From an uncultured Mediterraneibacter sp. (GTDB lineage Bacteria; Bacillota; Clostridia; Lachnospirales; Lachnospiraceae): DNA of 64,000 nt. The DNA is taken from positions 15,241 through 79,240 of the forward strand of contig NZ_CAKRDI010000015.1 of the NCBI RefSeq assembly GCF_934309415.1, read 5' to 3'. Under the pieces are notes generated by a model, which was not told the DNA's origin, did not search any database, and saw nothing but the letters and a program-made list of their open reading frames with translations. Positions 49,358 through 58,133 of this stretch are shown one piece after another; the stretch's first letter is position 1, and each line of letters starts with the position of its first letter. The position numbers were made by a program, and so were the translations under genes.

Positions 49358-51658
49358 ATGAAGAAGAAAATAAAAGGACTTATACCGGAAATAATCTGTG
49401 CGGTAGTTCTTATAATGGCAGCAGTCTTTCTTTTGCAAGATGACACATGGACTTTTTTAACCTGGTGGTTAATGGCACTTCTGATGGGAATGATTGCCAT
49501 GCCGGTAAGCGGGCAGTTATTTCGTTCGTTTGAGGATAAAGGCTGGCTGTTTTCCAAAGTACTGGCAATTGCGGTTACAGGTTTTCTGACCTGGTTTCTT
49601 GTTGCGGGAAAAGTCTTGAAATTTACAAATGCAAGCTGCGTTGGAGTATCTGTGATCTGTGGTGTGGGCTGCATTATCCTGTTATACAGGCAGACACAAA
49701 AAGAAATAGAATGTTATCCTACGGGGAAGATGAAGCTTATCATTCGTGAGGAACTTCTGTTTTTGCTGGTATTTTTACTGTGGACTTATCTGGTTGGATT
49801 CCGTCCGCAGGCTTATGGAACGGAAAAATTCATGGATTATGGCTTTATGCAGGCGATGATGCGCAGCGATGTACTTCCTGCAAAAGATATCTGGTATTCC
49901 CAGGGAACCATTAATTATTATTATGGGGGACAGTATTTTGCAGTTTTTCTTACCAGATTGACAGGAAGCAGAGTAGAAGTCACTTATAATCTGATGAGAA
50001 CTTTTGTTGCAGCGATGGCATTTGTCCTTCCATTTTCACTGATTCGCCAGATGCTTGGTGACAGAATCAAAACGAAGAACACTGGAAGAAATAAGTATTT
50101 CCCGACAGTGGCAGGAGTTACAGCAGGAGTTGCGGTTTCGATTGCCGGAAATGGATATTTTATTGTATACCGTTGTCTTCTCCCGCTGATCAATAAACTC
50201 CGGGGGATTACGACGGAAGTAAGCTACTGGTTCCCAAATGCTACGCGATACATTGGCTACAGACCGGTAAATGAAAATGATAAGACCATTTCGGAATTCC
50301 CAAGTTATTCTTTTATATTGGGGGATTTGCATGCACATGTGGTAAATGTGATGTTTGTTCTTCTCGTGATCGGATTGTTATATGCATGGATGAAAGAGAC
50401 TCTTCGAAAAGACAGAAGAGAACTGACAGAGCGGATGAAAGCAGAGCAGGGAGATACATCAGAACAGCTACGGTCCGATGTATCATGGAAGAAACATCTG
50501 CTGTCGCCACATTTAATTCTGGTTTCAATTTTACTTGGAATGTTCCAATGGAGTAATTACTGGGATTTCGTCATTTATTTTGTTGTGACAGGAGCAGTAG
50601 TACTTTTTGCTAATATAATTCAATTGAAAGGAAAAGCAGTAAAGGTAATAAAAATCACATTTTTGCAGGCAGTGGAAGTGATTGTAATCTCATATCTGGT
50701 AGTTCTTCCATTTACCATTAAGTTTGAGACAATGGTGCAGGGAGTTGCACTGGCGCAATATCATTCTATGTTGTATCAGCTTGCAGTTATTTGGGGACTG
50801 CCTGTGATGATTACGCTGCTTTTGATTATTACAGTTCTGACAGAAGTGTTGAAGAAAAAGGAGAAAACGTCCTTTCATCGTTTCCTGGCTGGAATAGCGA
50901 TCCCGGATCTCTTTGCTGTTCTTGCAGGCCTGTGTGCGATTGGACTTGTTTTTCTGCCGGAGGTTGTCTATGTACGGGATATTTACGAACAGGGATATGC
51001 GCGTGCAAATACAATGTTCAAGCTTACGTATCAGGCATATATTTTGTTTGGACTGGTGATGGGATACGCAATTTACAGATTACTGCTTATTTCCAGACAG
51101 AAAGTGTTACAGATTCTTGCGGGACTTGGATTACTCCTTTTGATCTGGACAGTGGGATACTTTGGTGATGCTGTCTATTCCTGGTTTGGAGAGGTATGGA
51201 ATCCTTCAGAATATCAGGGATTAGATGCGGAAGGTTATCTGGAGACAGATTTCTCAGAGGATGCACAGGCGATTTACTGGTTAAAAGACAATGTAGAAGG
51301 TTCGCCGGTTGTGCTGGAGGCAAATGGAGACAGTTACACAGGGTATGAGCGTGTCTCAGCGTCTACAGGACTTCCTACAGTACTGGGCTGGTATGTTCAT
51401 GAACAGCTCTGGAGAAATGACGTAGAGGATCTGAATCAGAAGAGTGCAGATATCCAGAATATTTATACATGGAACAGCGAGGAACTGGTAAGAAATCTGC
51501 TGGAACATTATGATGTATCCTATATTTTTGTCGGATCAAAAGAGAGGGAAAAATATGGAGATGCGTTAAATAATACAGTACTTAAAAGTATGGGTACCGT
51601 TGTCTTTGAAGATGAAGAAACAGGAACTTATATTGTTGCTGTTCACTCCGCTGATTAA
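49358..51658 (+). CDS. DUF2298 large membrane protein
   Basis: A 766-residue protein with about fourteen membrane helices and a C-terminal soluble part of about 150 residues. EFPSYSFILGDLHAHVVNVM is the hallmark of the DUF2298 (YYY) family, which resembles mannosyltransferase-type GT-C enzymes. Its partner GT2 gene lies just upstream. A lipid-linked sugar transfer role is probable but unproven. ATG 49358 is favoured by AGGAG nine bases before; GTG 49352 would be too close. The last residues (VHSAD) and the TAA stop are encoded by a family B fragment. Confidence 0.83.
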   Translation: MKKKIKGLIPEIICAVVLIMAAVFLLQDDTWTFLTWWLMALLMGMIAMPVSGQLFRSFEDKGWLFSKVLAIAVTGFLTWFLVAGKVLKFTNASCVGVSVICGVGCIILLYRQTQKEIECYPTGKMKLIIREELLFLLVFLLWTYLVGFRPQAYGTEKFMDYGFMQAMMRSDVLPAKDIWYSQGTINYYYGGQYFAVFLTRLTGSRVEVTYNLMRTFVAAMAFVLPFSLIRQMLGDRIKTKNTGRNKYFPTVAGVTAGVAVSIAGNGYFIVYRCLLPLINKLRGITTEVSYWFPNATRYIGYRPVNENDKTISEFPSYSFILGDLHAHVVNVMFVLLVIGLLYAWMKETLRKDRRELTERMKAEQGDTSEQLRSDVSWKKHLLSPHLILVSILLGMFQWSNYWDFVIYFVVTGAVVLFANIIQLKGKAVKVIKITFLQAVEVIVISYLVVLPFTIKFETMVQGVALAQYHSMLYQLAVIWGLPVMITLLLIITVLTEVLKKKEKTSFHRFLAGIAIPDLFAVLAGLCAIGLVFLPEVVYVRDIYEQGYARANTMFKLTYQAYILFGLVMGYAIYRLLLISRQKVLQILAGLGLLLLIWTVGYFGDAVYSWFGEVWNPSEYQGLDAEGYLETDFSEDAQAIYWLKDNVEGSPVVLEANGDSYTGYERVSASTGLPTVLGWYVHEQLWRNDVEDLNQKSADIQNIYTWNSEELVRNLLEHYDVSYIFVGSKEREKYGDALNNTVLKSMGTVVFEDEETGTYIVAVHSAD

Positions 51659-51730
51659 CATCGGAGGATGCATGTTTTGAGTTGAATATATCTTGCTCAT
51701 CACCAAAGACAATTTTAAATGGGATAGATC
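51636..51730 (+). repeat. Family B fragment overlapping a gene end
   Basis: GTTGCTGTTCACTCCGCTGA, ATCGGAGGATGCATGTTTTGA and ATCACCAAAGACAATTTTAAAT match the left two thirds of the long form, with a deletion in the first hairpin. The first 23 bases lie in the end of the DUF2298 gene. Confidence 0.7.
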
Positions 51731-51791
51731 CTGCTGATTGTCGCAGAAAATGTGAATCAGCAGGATTTATTTTATTTGGAAAACTATTTTA

Positions 51792-51824
51792 GTTACTGTT
51801 TACAGGTTACCTGTGAACAGTAAC
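51792..51824. repeat. Family B 33-bp palindrome with near-exact duplication
   Basis: GTTACTGTTTACAGG at the left and GTGAACAGTAAC at the right. CTATTTTA and CTGTTTTA flank it (7 of 8 identical). Confidence 0.8.
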
Positions 51825-51958
51825 CTGTTTTAATTATTTTTATGCAGGAATTATAAGTGAAGCTTTCTATTTTTCTGCAAATAATGTACAATAAGAATAT
51901 ATAGCGTATAAGCAGGAGACAAGTTAGACACGCAGAAAGACAACAGGTGTAAAAATAT

Positions 51959-53893
51959 ATGAGATCAGACGATATTATGACAATGGCACAGGTAGAAGAT
52001 GAAATTGCTCATTTTAAAAAGGTATTTCAGACAGTACGCCTTTTTAGAAAAGAAGATTTACAGAGCATGGAGAAAGAGTGCCGGGAAAATGCCGACAGTA
52101 ATGACCGGTTATGCCATACGTTTGAAACGGGCGAGAACAGATGCAAAAACTGTGTAGTCCTGGAAGCATATACAAGTCAGCAGGAGCAGTCAAAGCTCAA
52201 GATTGCCGAAGGTAAGAATTATCAGGTGATTGCCCGTTATCTGGAAGTTGACGGAGAACCATGTGTAATGGAAATGGTAAGATATCTGGCTTCAGAATTC
52301 TCTGTTGAAGCGGTGGGAAAAGAAAAACTGCCGACACTTTTTATAAACTACAGCGATAAATTATATAAAGATGCCGTGACAGAATCCTATAATCGCAGAT
52401 TTTATGAAGATGAAATAAAGCATAAAAGAGCAGAAGCCGGAGTTGCGCTGATCGATGTAGATGATTTCAAATTATATAACGACACCTATGGTCATAATGC
52501 AGGGGATATGGCTCTGCATACAGTAGTTGATGTAATCCGGGAAAATATCCGTGACACTGATAAGCTGATTCGCTTTGGAGGAGATGAATTCCTCCTTGTA
52601 ATCCCGGATGTGGATGAAGAAGCTTTTGTGAAACGACTGCAGAAGATTCGACATAAGATCCACAGTGCGAATGTTCCGGGATATCTGAATCTGCGTGTGT
52701 CTGTCAGCATTGGCGGTGTTCTTTCACAGAGCAGTGAAACGATTGAGGATGCGGTAGGAAGAGCCGACGGATTGATGTATCAGGCCAAGATTAAGAAAAA
52801 TATGGTCGTTACGGAGAAGAATAGTTTCCTGGCTGAACAGAAAGTGGATATGCCGAAGCAGACCATTCTTATTGTAGATGATTCAGAACTGAACCGGGCT
52901 ATCCTGACAGAGATGCTTCAAGATAATTTTTCGATTCTTGAAGCTGAGAACGGAGAAGAATGTATGGATCTGCTGGAGCAGTATGGAAAGGGAATCTCTC
53001 TTGTGCTGCTGGATATTGTAATGCCGGTCATGGATGGATTTGAAGTTTTATCAAATATGAGAAAGGTACGTATGCTGGAAGATATTCCGGTAATCATGAT
53101 ATCCAGTGAAGAGGGCGCAACGTTTATCAGAAGAGCGTTTGAATGTGGTGCTTCAGATTATATCAGCCGACCGTTTGACGGAAAAGTAGTATATCAGAGA
53201 GTATTTAATACCATTAAATTATATGCAAAACAGAGACGCCTGATCACAATGGTAACAGAGCAGATTCAGGAAAAAGAGAAGAACAATCAGATGATGGTAG
53301 AAGTTCTCAGCCAAATTGTGGAATTTAGAAATGGAGAAAGTGGTCTGCATGTACTTCACATTAATGTTCTGACGAAGATGATTCTGGAACGTCTGGTTCA
53401 GAAAACAGATAAGTATGATCTTTCAGCGGAACAGTGCTATATGATTGCAACAGCATCTGCATTTCATGATATAGGTAAGATTGGTATCGATGAGAAGATC
53501 CTGAACAAACCGGGACGCCTGACGAAGGAAGAGTTTGAGATTATGAAGAAGCATACAGTGCTTGGAGCTGCTATGCTGAACAGTCTGGAACAGTACAGAG
53601 GTGAGCCATTGATCAAGACGGCATTCTGCATCTGCCGCTGGCATCATGAGAGATATGATGGAAAGGGGTATCCGGATGGCTTGATCGGAGAAGAGATACC
53701 GATTTCGGCACAGGTGGTATCTGTTGTGGATGTGTACGATGCGCTTGTGAGTGAACGAGTTTATAAGAAGGCATTTTCCCATGAGAAGGCAATGGAGATG
53801 ATTCTTGGAGGAGAATGTGGAGCGTTCAGCCCACTTCTTCTGGAATGTCTGGAAGAGATTCAGGACAGAATCAAGAGTGAAGTTTATTGTTAA
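51959..53893 (+). CDS. GGDEF-REC-HD-GYP signalling protein with Cys-rich sensor
   Basis: A 644-residue protein. Residues 1-130 form a PAS-like domain with four spaced cysteines (ECREN, RLCHTF, NRCKNC). Residues 145-285 are GGDEF with FGGDEFLLVI and an inhibitory RDTD site five residues before it. Residues 300-420 are a receiver domain with D in LLDIVMPVMDG. Residues 440-640 are HD-GYP (FHDIGKIGID, HHERYDGKGYPDG). It could both make and degrade cyclic di-GMP under phosphorylation and redox or metal control. The stop codon falls inside a family B element. Confidence 0.9.
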   Translation: MRSDDIMTMAQVEDEIAHFKKVFQTVRLFRKEDLQSMEKECRENADSNDRLCHTFETGENRCKNCVVLEAYTSQQEQSKLKIAEGKNYQVIARYLEVDGEPCVMEMVRYLASEFSVEAVGKEKLPTLFINYSDKLYKDAVTESYNRRFYEDEIKHKRAEAGVALIDVDDFKLYNDTYGHNAGDMALHTVVDVIRENIRDTDKLIRFGGDEFLLVIPDVDEEAFVKRLQKIRHKIHSANVPGYLNLRVSVSIGGVLSQSSETIEDAVGRADGLMYQAKIKKNMVVTEKNSFLAEQKVDMPKQTILIVDDSELNRAILTEMLQDNFSILEAENGEECMDLLEQYGKGISLVLLDIVMPVMDGFEVLSNMRKVRMLEDIPVIMISSEEGATFIRRAFECGASDYISRPFDGKVVYQRVFNTIKLYAKQRRLITMVTEQIQEKEKNNQMMVEVLSQIVEFRNGESGLHVLHINVLTKMILERLVQKTDKYDLSAEQCYMIATASAFHDIGKIGIDEKILNKPGRLTKEEFEIMKKHTVLGAAMLNSLEQYRGEPLIKTAFCICRWHHERYDGKGYPDGLIGEEIPISAQVVSVVDVYDALVSERVYKKAFSHEKAMEMILGGECGAFSPLLLECLEEIQDRIKSEVYC

Positions 53894-53921
53894 TGTTTGC
53901 AGTTATGCTGTGAACAGTAAC
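53889..53921. repeat. Family B 33-bp palindrome at the end of the GGDEF gene
   Basis: GTTAATGTTTGCAG at the left and GTGAACAGTAAC at the right. AGTTTATT flanks it exactly (53881-53888 and 53922-53929). The stop codon TAA (53891-53893) is within the element. Confidence 0.85.
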
Positions 53922-54000
53922 AGTTTATTCGTAATGAATATAGTAAATCTTATAAGAATGTGGTAAGATTAGTTCATTGTAATAAAGTAATAAAGTGACA

Positions 54001-54031
54001 GTTGCTGATTACAGGTTCTGTGAACAGTAAC
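54001..54031. repeat. Family B short element
   Basis: GTTGCTGATTACAGG at the left and GTGAACAGTAAC at the right, 31 bp. Flanks AAGTGACA and AATAAGTG agree only if offset. Confidence 0.6.
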
Positions 54032-54056
54032 AATAAGTGATATGGAGGAAGAATTT

Positions 54057-54659
54057 ATGTATATTACATGTCTTGATGTAGAAGGAGTACTTGTACCGGA
54101 GATCTGGGTTGCATTCGCAGAGGCGAGCGGAATTCCGGAACTCAAGAAAACAACAAGAGACGAACCAGATTATGATAAGCTGATGAACTGGAGACTTGGA
54201 ATTCTGAAAGAGCATGGTCTGGGACTGAAAGAGATCCAGGAGACAATCGCAAAGATCGATCCGCTTCCGGGAGCAAAGGAGTTCTTAGATGAGCTTCGCA
54301 GCTTCACACAGGTAATTCTGATCAGTGACACATTTACACAGTTTGCAACACCGCTGATGGAGAAACTTGGATGGCCGACATTGTTCTGCAACAGTCTGGA
54401 AGTAGCAGAGAACGGTGAGATCACAGGATTCAAGATGCGTGTGGAGCAGTCTAAATTAAGCACAGTGAAGGCTCTGCAGTCTATTGGATTTGAGACAATT
54501 GCCAGTGGAGATTCTTATAACGACCTTGGTATGATCCAGGCAAGCAAGGCAGGATTCCTGTTCCGCAGTACAGAGCAGATCAAAGCAGATCATCCTGAGC
54601 TTCCGGCATACGAGACATATGATGAGCTACTGGCTGCGATTAAAGAAGCGATGAAATAA
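54057..54659 (+). CDS. thrH: ThrH-like phosphoserine phosphatase / homoserine phosphotransferase
   Basis: A 200-residue HAD enzyme. TCLDVEGVLVPEIWVAFAEA carries the nucleophile in D-V-E (the DxD-type motif I is DVE, as in ThrH). LISDTFTQF is motif II with a lysine further on, and ASGDSYNDLGMIQASKAG is the magnesium-binding motif. It would dephosphorylate phosphoserine or move its phosphate to homoserine. The ATG at 54057 follows GGAGGAAG; an upstream in-frame ATG at 54042 overlaps that site. Confidence 0.9.
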   Translation: MYITCLDVEGVLVPEIWVAFAEASGIPELKKTTRDEPDYDKLMNWRLGILKEHGLGLKEIQETIAKIDPLPGAKEFLDELRSFTQVILISDTFTQFATPLMEKLGWPTLFCNSLEVAENGEITGFKMRVEQSKLSTVKALQSIGFETIASGDSYNDLGMIQASKAGFLFRSTEQIKADHPELPAYETYDELLAAIKEAMK

Positions 54660-54674
54660 AGATAGTTTTTATAT

Positions 54675-54708
54675 CCCCTGAAATACGGTTGTATTTTGGG
54701 GGAGTTTT
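54675..54708 (+). terminator. Terminator after thrH
   Basis: CCCCTGAAATAC and GTATTTTGGGGG pair, then AGTTTTG. Confidence 0.85.
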
Positions 54709-54816
54709 GATTAAGTAATGAATTTAGATGGAAGGAAACAGCGTTGTTTTAGAACAGAATCAAGTGAAACAGGAATAACTTGATTAGAAAGAGAATTCGA
54801 TTTAATAAAATATAAG

Positions 54817-54865
54817 AACATCCCTTTTATGTAACGATTTATATACACAAAAGGGATGTTTTTTT
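54817..54865. terminator. Terminator hairpin between thrH and kdgK
   Basis: AACATCCCTTTT and AAAAGGGATGTT form a 12-bp stem with TTTTT to the right. It separates convergent genes; the T run favours the plus direction. Confidence 0.8.
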
Positions 54866-54923
54866 GGAGTATTGGGTTTTTTCTATATTAGTTTTAACTA
54901 CAGAGGAGAATGGGCAGTTCTCT

Positions 54924-55952
54924 TTATCTCTGTACTCTTCCGGCACCGTCACTGTCCATAAGACTGAGAACTTCTGCTTCAGAGATGAAGTTCAGGTCGC
55001 CAGGAATGGTGTGTTTGATTGCAGCGGCTGCAAGACCAAATTCAAGAGCTTTTTCCGGTCCCATATCAGCCAGAATTCCGTGCAGGCATCCTGATGCGAA
55101 GGAGTCTCCTCCGCCGACGCGGTCTACGATGTGAAGATCGTAATTGCGTCCGTGGTACAGCCCGTCTGCTGTGCAGACAGCACCGGACCAGCCGTTGTCG
55201 GATGCGCTGATACTCTTGCGGAGAGTTGTGATCAGATGAGTGAATCCGTAGTGATTCAGCACATGAGTCATATGCTCTTCATCTACGCAGATCTGATAAT
55301 CGCCGTTGATGAAATCAATTCCGTCTTCGGAGTATCCAAGACATTTGGCAGCGTCCCTTGCATTTCCAAAACAGATGTCCACATACGGCATCATCTCTGA
55401 GAGCATTTTCTGCTTTCCTTCAATGTCCTCTGTCCAGAGTTTTGCACGGTAGTTCAGATCGAAAGAAACTGTTACACCGTGCTCTTTTGCCTTTTTAAGA
55501 GCAGTTATTGTAAGTTCAGCAGCTGTTTTGCTTAAGACCGGAGTGATTCCAGATACATGAAAGAGGTCAGCTCCCTCCATGATTGCATCGAAATCAAATT
55601 CATCAGCAGTTGCCTTTGTGATCGCAGAATCCGCTCTGTCATAGACAACACTTGAAGGACGGACAGAAGCGCCGTTTTCAAGAAAATAGATTCCGAGGCG
55701 GTTGCCGCCTCTTACGATGTGCTGGCAGTTTACACCTAATTTACGGAGTGTTGCAACAGCAGCATCACCAATTGCATTGGCAGGAATTTTTGATACAAAT
55801 GTGGCATCATTTCCAAACTGTGCGAGAGAAGCAGCTACATTGGCCTCAGCGCCACCATAATTGATCTCAAAATCAGAAGCCTGTGCAAAACGCTGATATC
55901 CCGGAGGGGACAGGCGCAGCATGATTTCTCCTAATGTGACAACTTTTGCCAT
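54924..55952 (-). CDS. kdgK: 2-keto-3-deoxygluconate kinase
   Basis: A 342-residue PfkB sugar kinase. GEIMLRLSPPGYQRFAQASD is the N-terminal substrate region, NYGGAEANVAASLAQFG the sugar-binding GG loop, and DRVGGGDSFASGCLHG the C-terminal signature with catalytic Asp. It phosphorylates KDG to KDPG. It is last in the minus-strand operon, three bases after kdgA. Confidence 0.93.
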   Translation of the reverse strand: MAKVVTLGEIMLRLSPPGYQRFAQASDFEINYGGAEANVAASLAQFGNDATFVSKIPANAIGDAAVATLRKLGVNCQHIVRGGNRLGIYFLENGASVRPSSVVYDRADSAITKATADEFDFDAIMEGADLFHVSGITPVLSKTAAELTITALKKAKEHGVTVSFDLNYRAKLWTEDIEGKQKMLSEMMPYVDICFGNARDAAKCLGYSEDGIDFINGDYQICVDEEHMTHVLNHYGFTHLITTLRKSISASDNGWSGAVCTADGLYHGRNYDLHIVDRVGGGDSFASGCLHGILADMGPEKALEFGLAAAAIKHTIPGDLNFISEAEVLSLMDSDGAGRVQR

Positions 55953-55955
55953 GAC

Positions 55956-56597
55956 TTACACCTCCCGTGCAGAGCGAACGATTTCTACTGCTTCTTTTGT
56001 AAGTCTTGTGATCTCATCGAAAGCACCCTCTTTTACGAGGTTTCCCTTTACCATCCAGCTTCCTCCGCAGGCGAAGATCTTATCATACTGAAGGTAAGAT
56101 GTAACATTCTGTGGGTTGAGTCCACCTGTCGGCATGAATTTCAGCATTGTATAAGGCGCTGCAACAGCTTTGATCATGTTGAGTCCGCCGGATGGCTCAG
56201 CCGGGAAGAATTTAACTGCTTCAAGACCAAGCTCGATTGCCTGTTCCATTTCGCTAGGAGTTACAACACCCGGAGTGACAGGAATTCCTTTTTCAAGACA
56301 GTATTTTACTACCTTCGGGTTAAGTCCCGGGCTTACAATGAATTTTGCTCCGGCATTTACGGCACGGTCAACCTGCTCAGTTGTAAGAACTGTTCCGGCT
56401 CCGACAACCATTTCAGGATATTCAGTTGACATGATACGGATGGATTCCTCAGCAGCGGCTGTACGGAAGGTTACTTCCGCACAAGCCAGTCCACCGTCGC
56501 AAAGAGCCTTTGCAAGTGGAGCTGCGTCTTTCGCATCATCAAGTACAACAACCGGTACGATACCGAACTGTGAAAGTTTTTCTAATGTAGCGTTCAT
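55956..56597 (-). CDS. kdgA: KDPG aldolase
   Basis: A 213-residue class I aldolase. VVGAGTVLTTEQVDRAVNAG and KFIVSPGLNPKVVKYCLEKG fit the family. The Schiff-base lysine is in EAVKFFPAEPSGG. It splits KDPG to pyruvate and glyceraldehyde 3-phosphate. Its start codon lies immediately beside the stop codon of uxaB, so translation is probably coupled. Confidence 0.94.
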   Translation of the reverse strand: MNATLEKLSQFGIVPVVVLDDAKDAAPLAKALCDGGLACAEVTFRTAAAEESIRIMSTEYPEMVVGAGTVLTTEQVDRAVNAGAKFIVSPGLNPKVVKYCLEKGIPVTPGVVTPSEMEQAIELGLEAVKFFPAEPSGGLNMIKAVAAPYTMLKFMPTGGLNPQNVTSYLQYDKIFACGGSWMVKGNLVKEGAFDEITRLTKEAVEIVRSAREV

Positions 56598-56598
56598 T

Positions 56599-58095
56599 CT
56601 AGTTCTCCTCCTTTAAAAGAGATTTCATAACAGCATAGGTTCCTTCTTCACGGATCTGTGTCAGGTAGTTGCATACAGCAGCCTCGAATCCGTCAAGCTG
56701 TGTCAGATCTTCGCCCCAGAAAGCTTCGTTTGTGCATACTGCGTGAACAAGATCTTCTACGGAATCATCCTTGTGTGCAAGATAGAAATCAAGAACTTCT
56801 TTGTCATCTTTTACTGTGTAATCATTTCCTTTTCTGCTTGCTACAAGTCCTTCGTCTGTCAGAGTATGACCATTGAAGAATGCAATGTAGAAAGCAAAGG
56901 AAGCTGTGATGCACTCCGGAAGAGTTCCTTTACGCTTGATGTACTCTTTCAGTGATGGCATTACACGTGCCTTCCACTTGGAAGTAGAGTTCAGTGAGAT
57001 TGCAAGTAATGCGTGGTCAATGAATGGGTTTTTGAAACGCTCTGTTACAGCAGCAGCGAAATCAAGCAGCTCTTCCTTTGGAAGATCCAGTGTCGGGATG
57101 ATCTCATCATAGATTGTCTTGTTCATGAATCCGCAGATCACATCATCATGCATACAGTCTCTTACGATGTCCTGTCCTGCAAGGTAAGCACCGAGAACGA
57201 AAGAAGTATGAGCTCCGTTCAGGATACGTACTTTACGCTGTTTGTATGGTTTGTGGTTGTCTGTGATCAGGATTGGAAGCTCCGCTTTGTCTACCGGGAA
57301 CTCATCTTTGATAGACTGTGGTCCTTCAATTACCCAGAATCCGAAGATTTCTCCTGTGTCGATCAGGTTGTCTTCGTATCCGAGTTCTTCACAGATTGCA
57401 GCAGCTTCATTTCTTGGGTATCCTGTTACGATACGGTCAACAAGTGTGGAACAGAAAGTATTTTCCTTCTTAACCCATGCACAGAAGTCCTCACCGAGGT
57501 TCCACTGCTCTGCATATTTCAGAACACACTTCTCAAGTTCTTTTCCGTTGTTATCGATCAGCTCACAGGAAAGAATGATGAATCCTTTTCCTTCTTCCTG
57601 ACCAAACTTCTGGAAACGGCGGTATAAGAACTGTGTCAGTTTTCCCGGGTAGGAGTTTGCAGGAACATCTGTAAACTGACAGGATGGATCATATGCGATT
57701 CCTGCTTCTGTTGTGTTACATGTGATAAATCTTAAATCCGGGTTGGAAGCACACTCAAGAACAGCCTCGAAATCAGCATATGGGTTCAGGCAACGGCTTA
57801 CACAGGAAATCACACGCTTCTTATTTACTTCCTGTCCGTCCTGGAAACCTCTCAAGAAGAGTGTGTAGAGTCCCTCCTGCTCATTGATCATGTCAGCAAG
57901 ACCTGATCCGATCGGCTGGCAGAGAACAACTTTAGAGTTGAATCCAGCCTTTTCATTCATAACATCGATAAAGTAGTCAACGAATGCACGAAGGAAGTTA
58001 CCTTCACCAAACTGAAGCACACGCTCCGGTGCATCTTCCAGAAGATATCCGGAATAATTCTGTTCTTTTAAAGTTTCATAAGAAAGCTTTTTCAT
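56599..58095 (-). CDS. uxaB: Tagaturonate reductase (altronate oxidoreductase)
   Basis: A 498-residue polyol dehydrogenase. VLQFGEGNFLRAFVDYFIDV is the NAD-binding N-terminus. RKVRILNGAHTSFVLGAYLA carries the conserved K/N/H catalytic region of the mannitol dehydrogenase family. It reduces tagaturonate to altronate with NADH. The neighbours uxaA, kdgA and kdgK support this substrate rather than fructuronate, although a fructuronate reductase cannot be fully excluded. Confidence 0.9.
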   Translation of the reverse strand: MKKLSYETLKEQNYSGYLLEDAPERVLQFGEGNFLRAFVDYFIDVMNEKAGFNSKVVLCQPIGSGLADMINEQEGLYTLFLRGFQDGQEVNKKRVISCVSRCLNPYADFEAVLECASNPDLRFITCNTTEAGIAYDPSCQFTDVPANSYPGKLTQFLYRRFQKFGQEEGKGFIILSCELIDNNGKELEKCVLKYAEQWNLGEDFCAWVKKENTFCSTLVDRIVTGYPRNEAAAICEELGYEDNLIDTGEIFGFWVIEGPQSIKDEFPVDKAELPILITDNHKPYKQRKVRILNGAHTSFVLGAYLAGQDIVRDCMHDDVICGFMNKTIYDEIIPTLDLPKEELLDFAAAVTERFKNPFIDHALLAISLNSTSKWKARVMPSLKEYIKRKGTLPECITASFAFYIAFFNGHTLTDEGLVASRKGNDYTVKDDKEVLDFYLAHKDDSVEDLVHAVCTNEAFWGEDLTQLDGFEAAVCNYLTQIREEGTYAVMKSLLKEEN

Positions 58096-58133
58096 AATTG
58101 TATTGTCCCTTCTATAAAATGTATTGAAATAAT

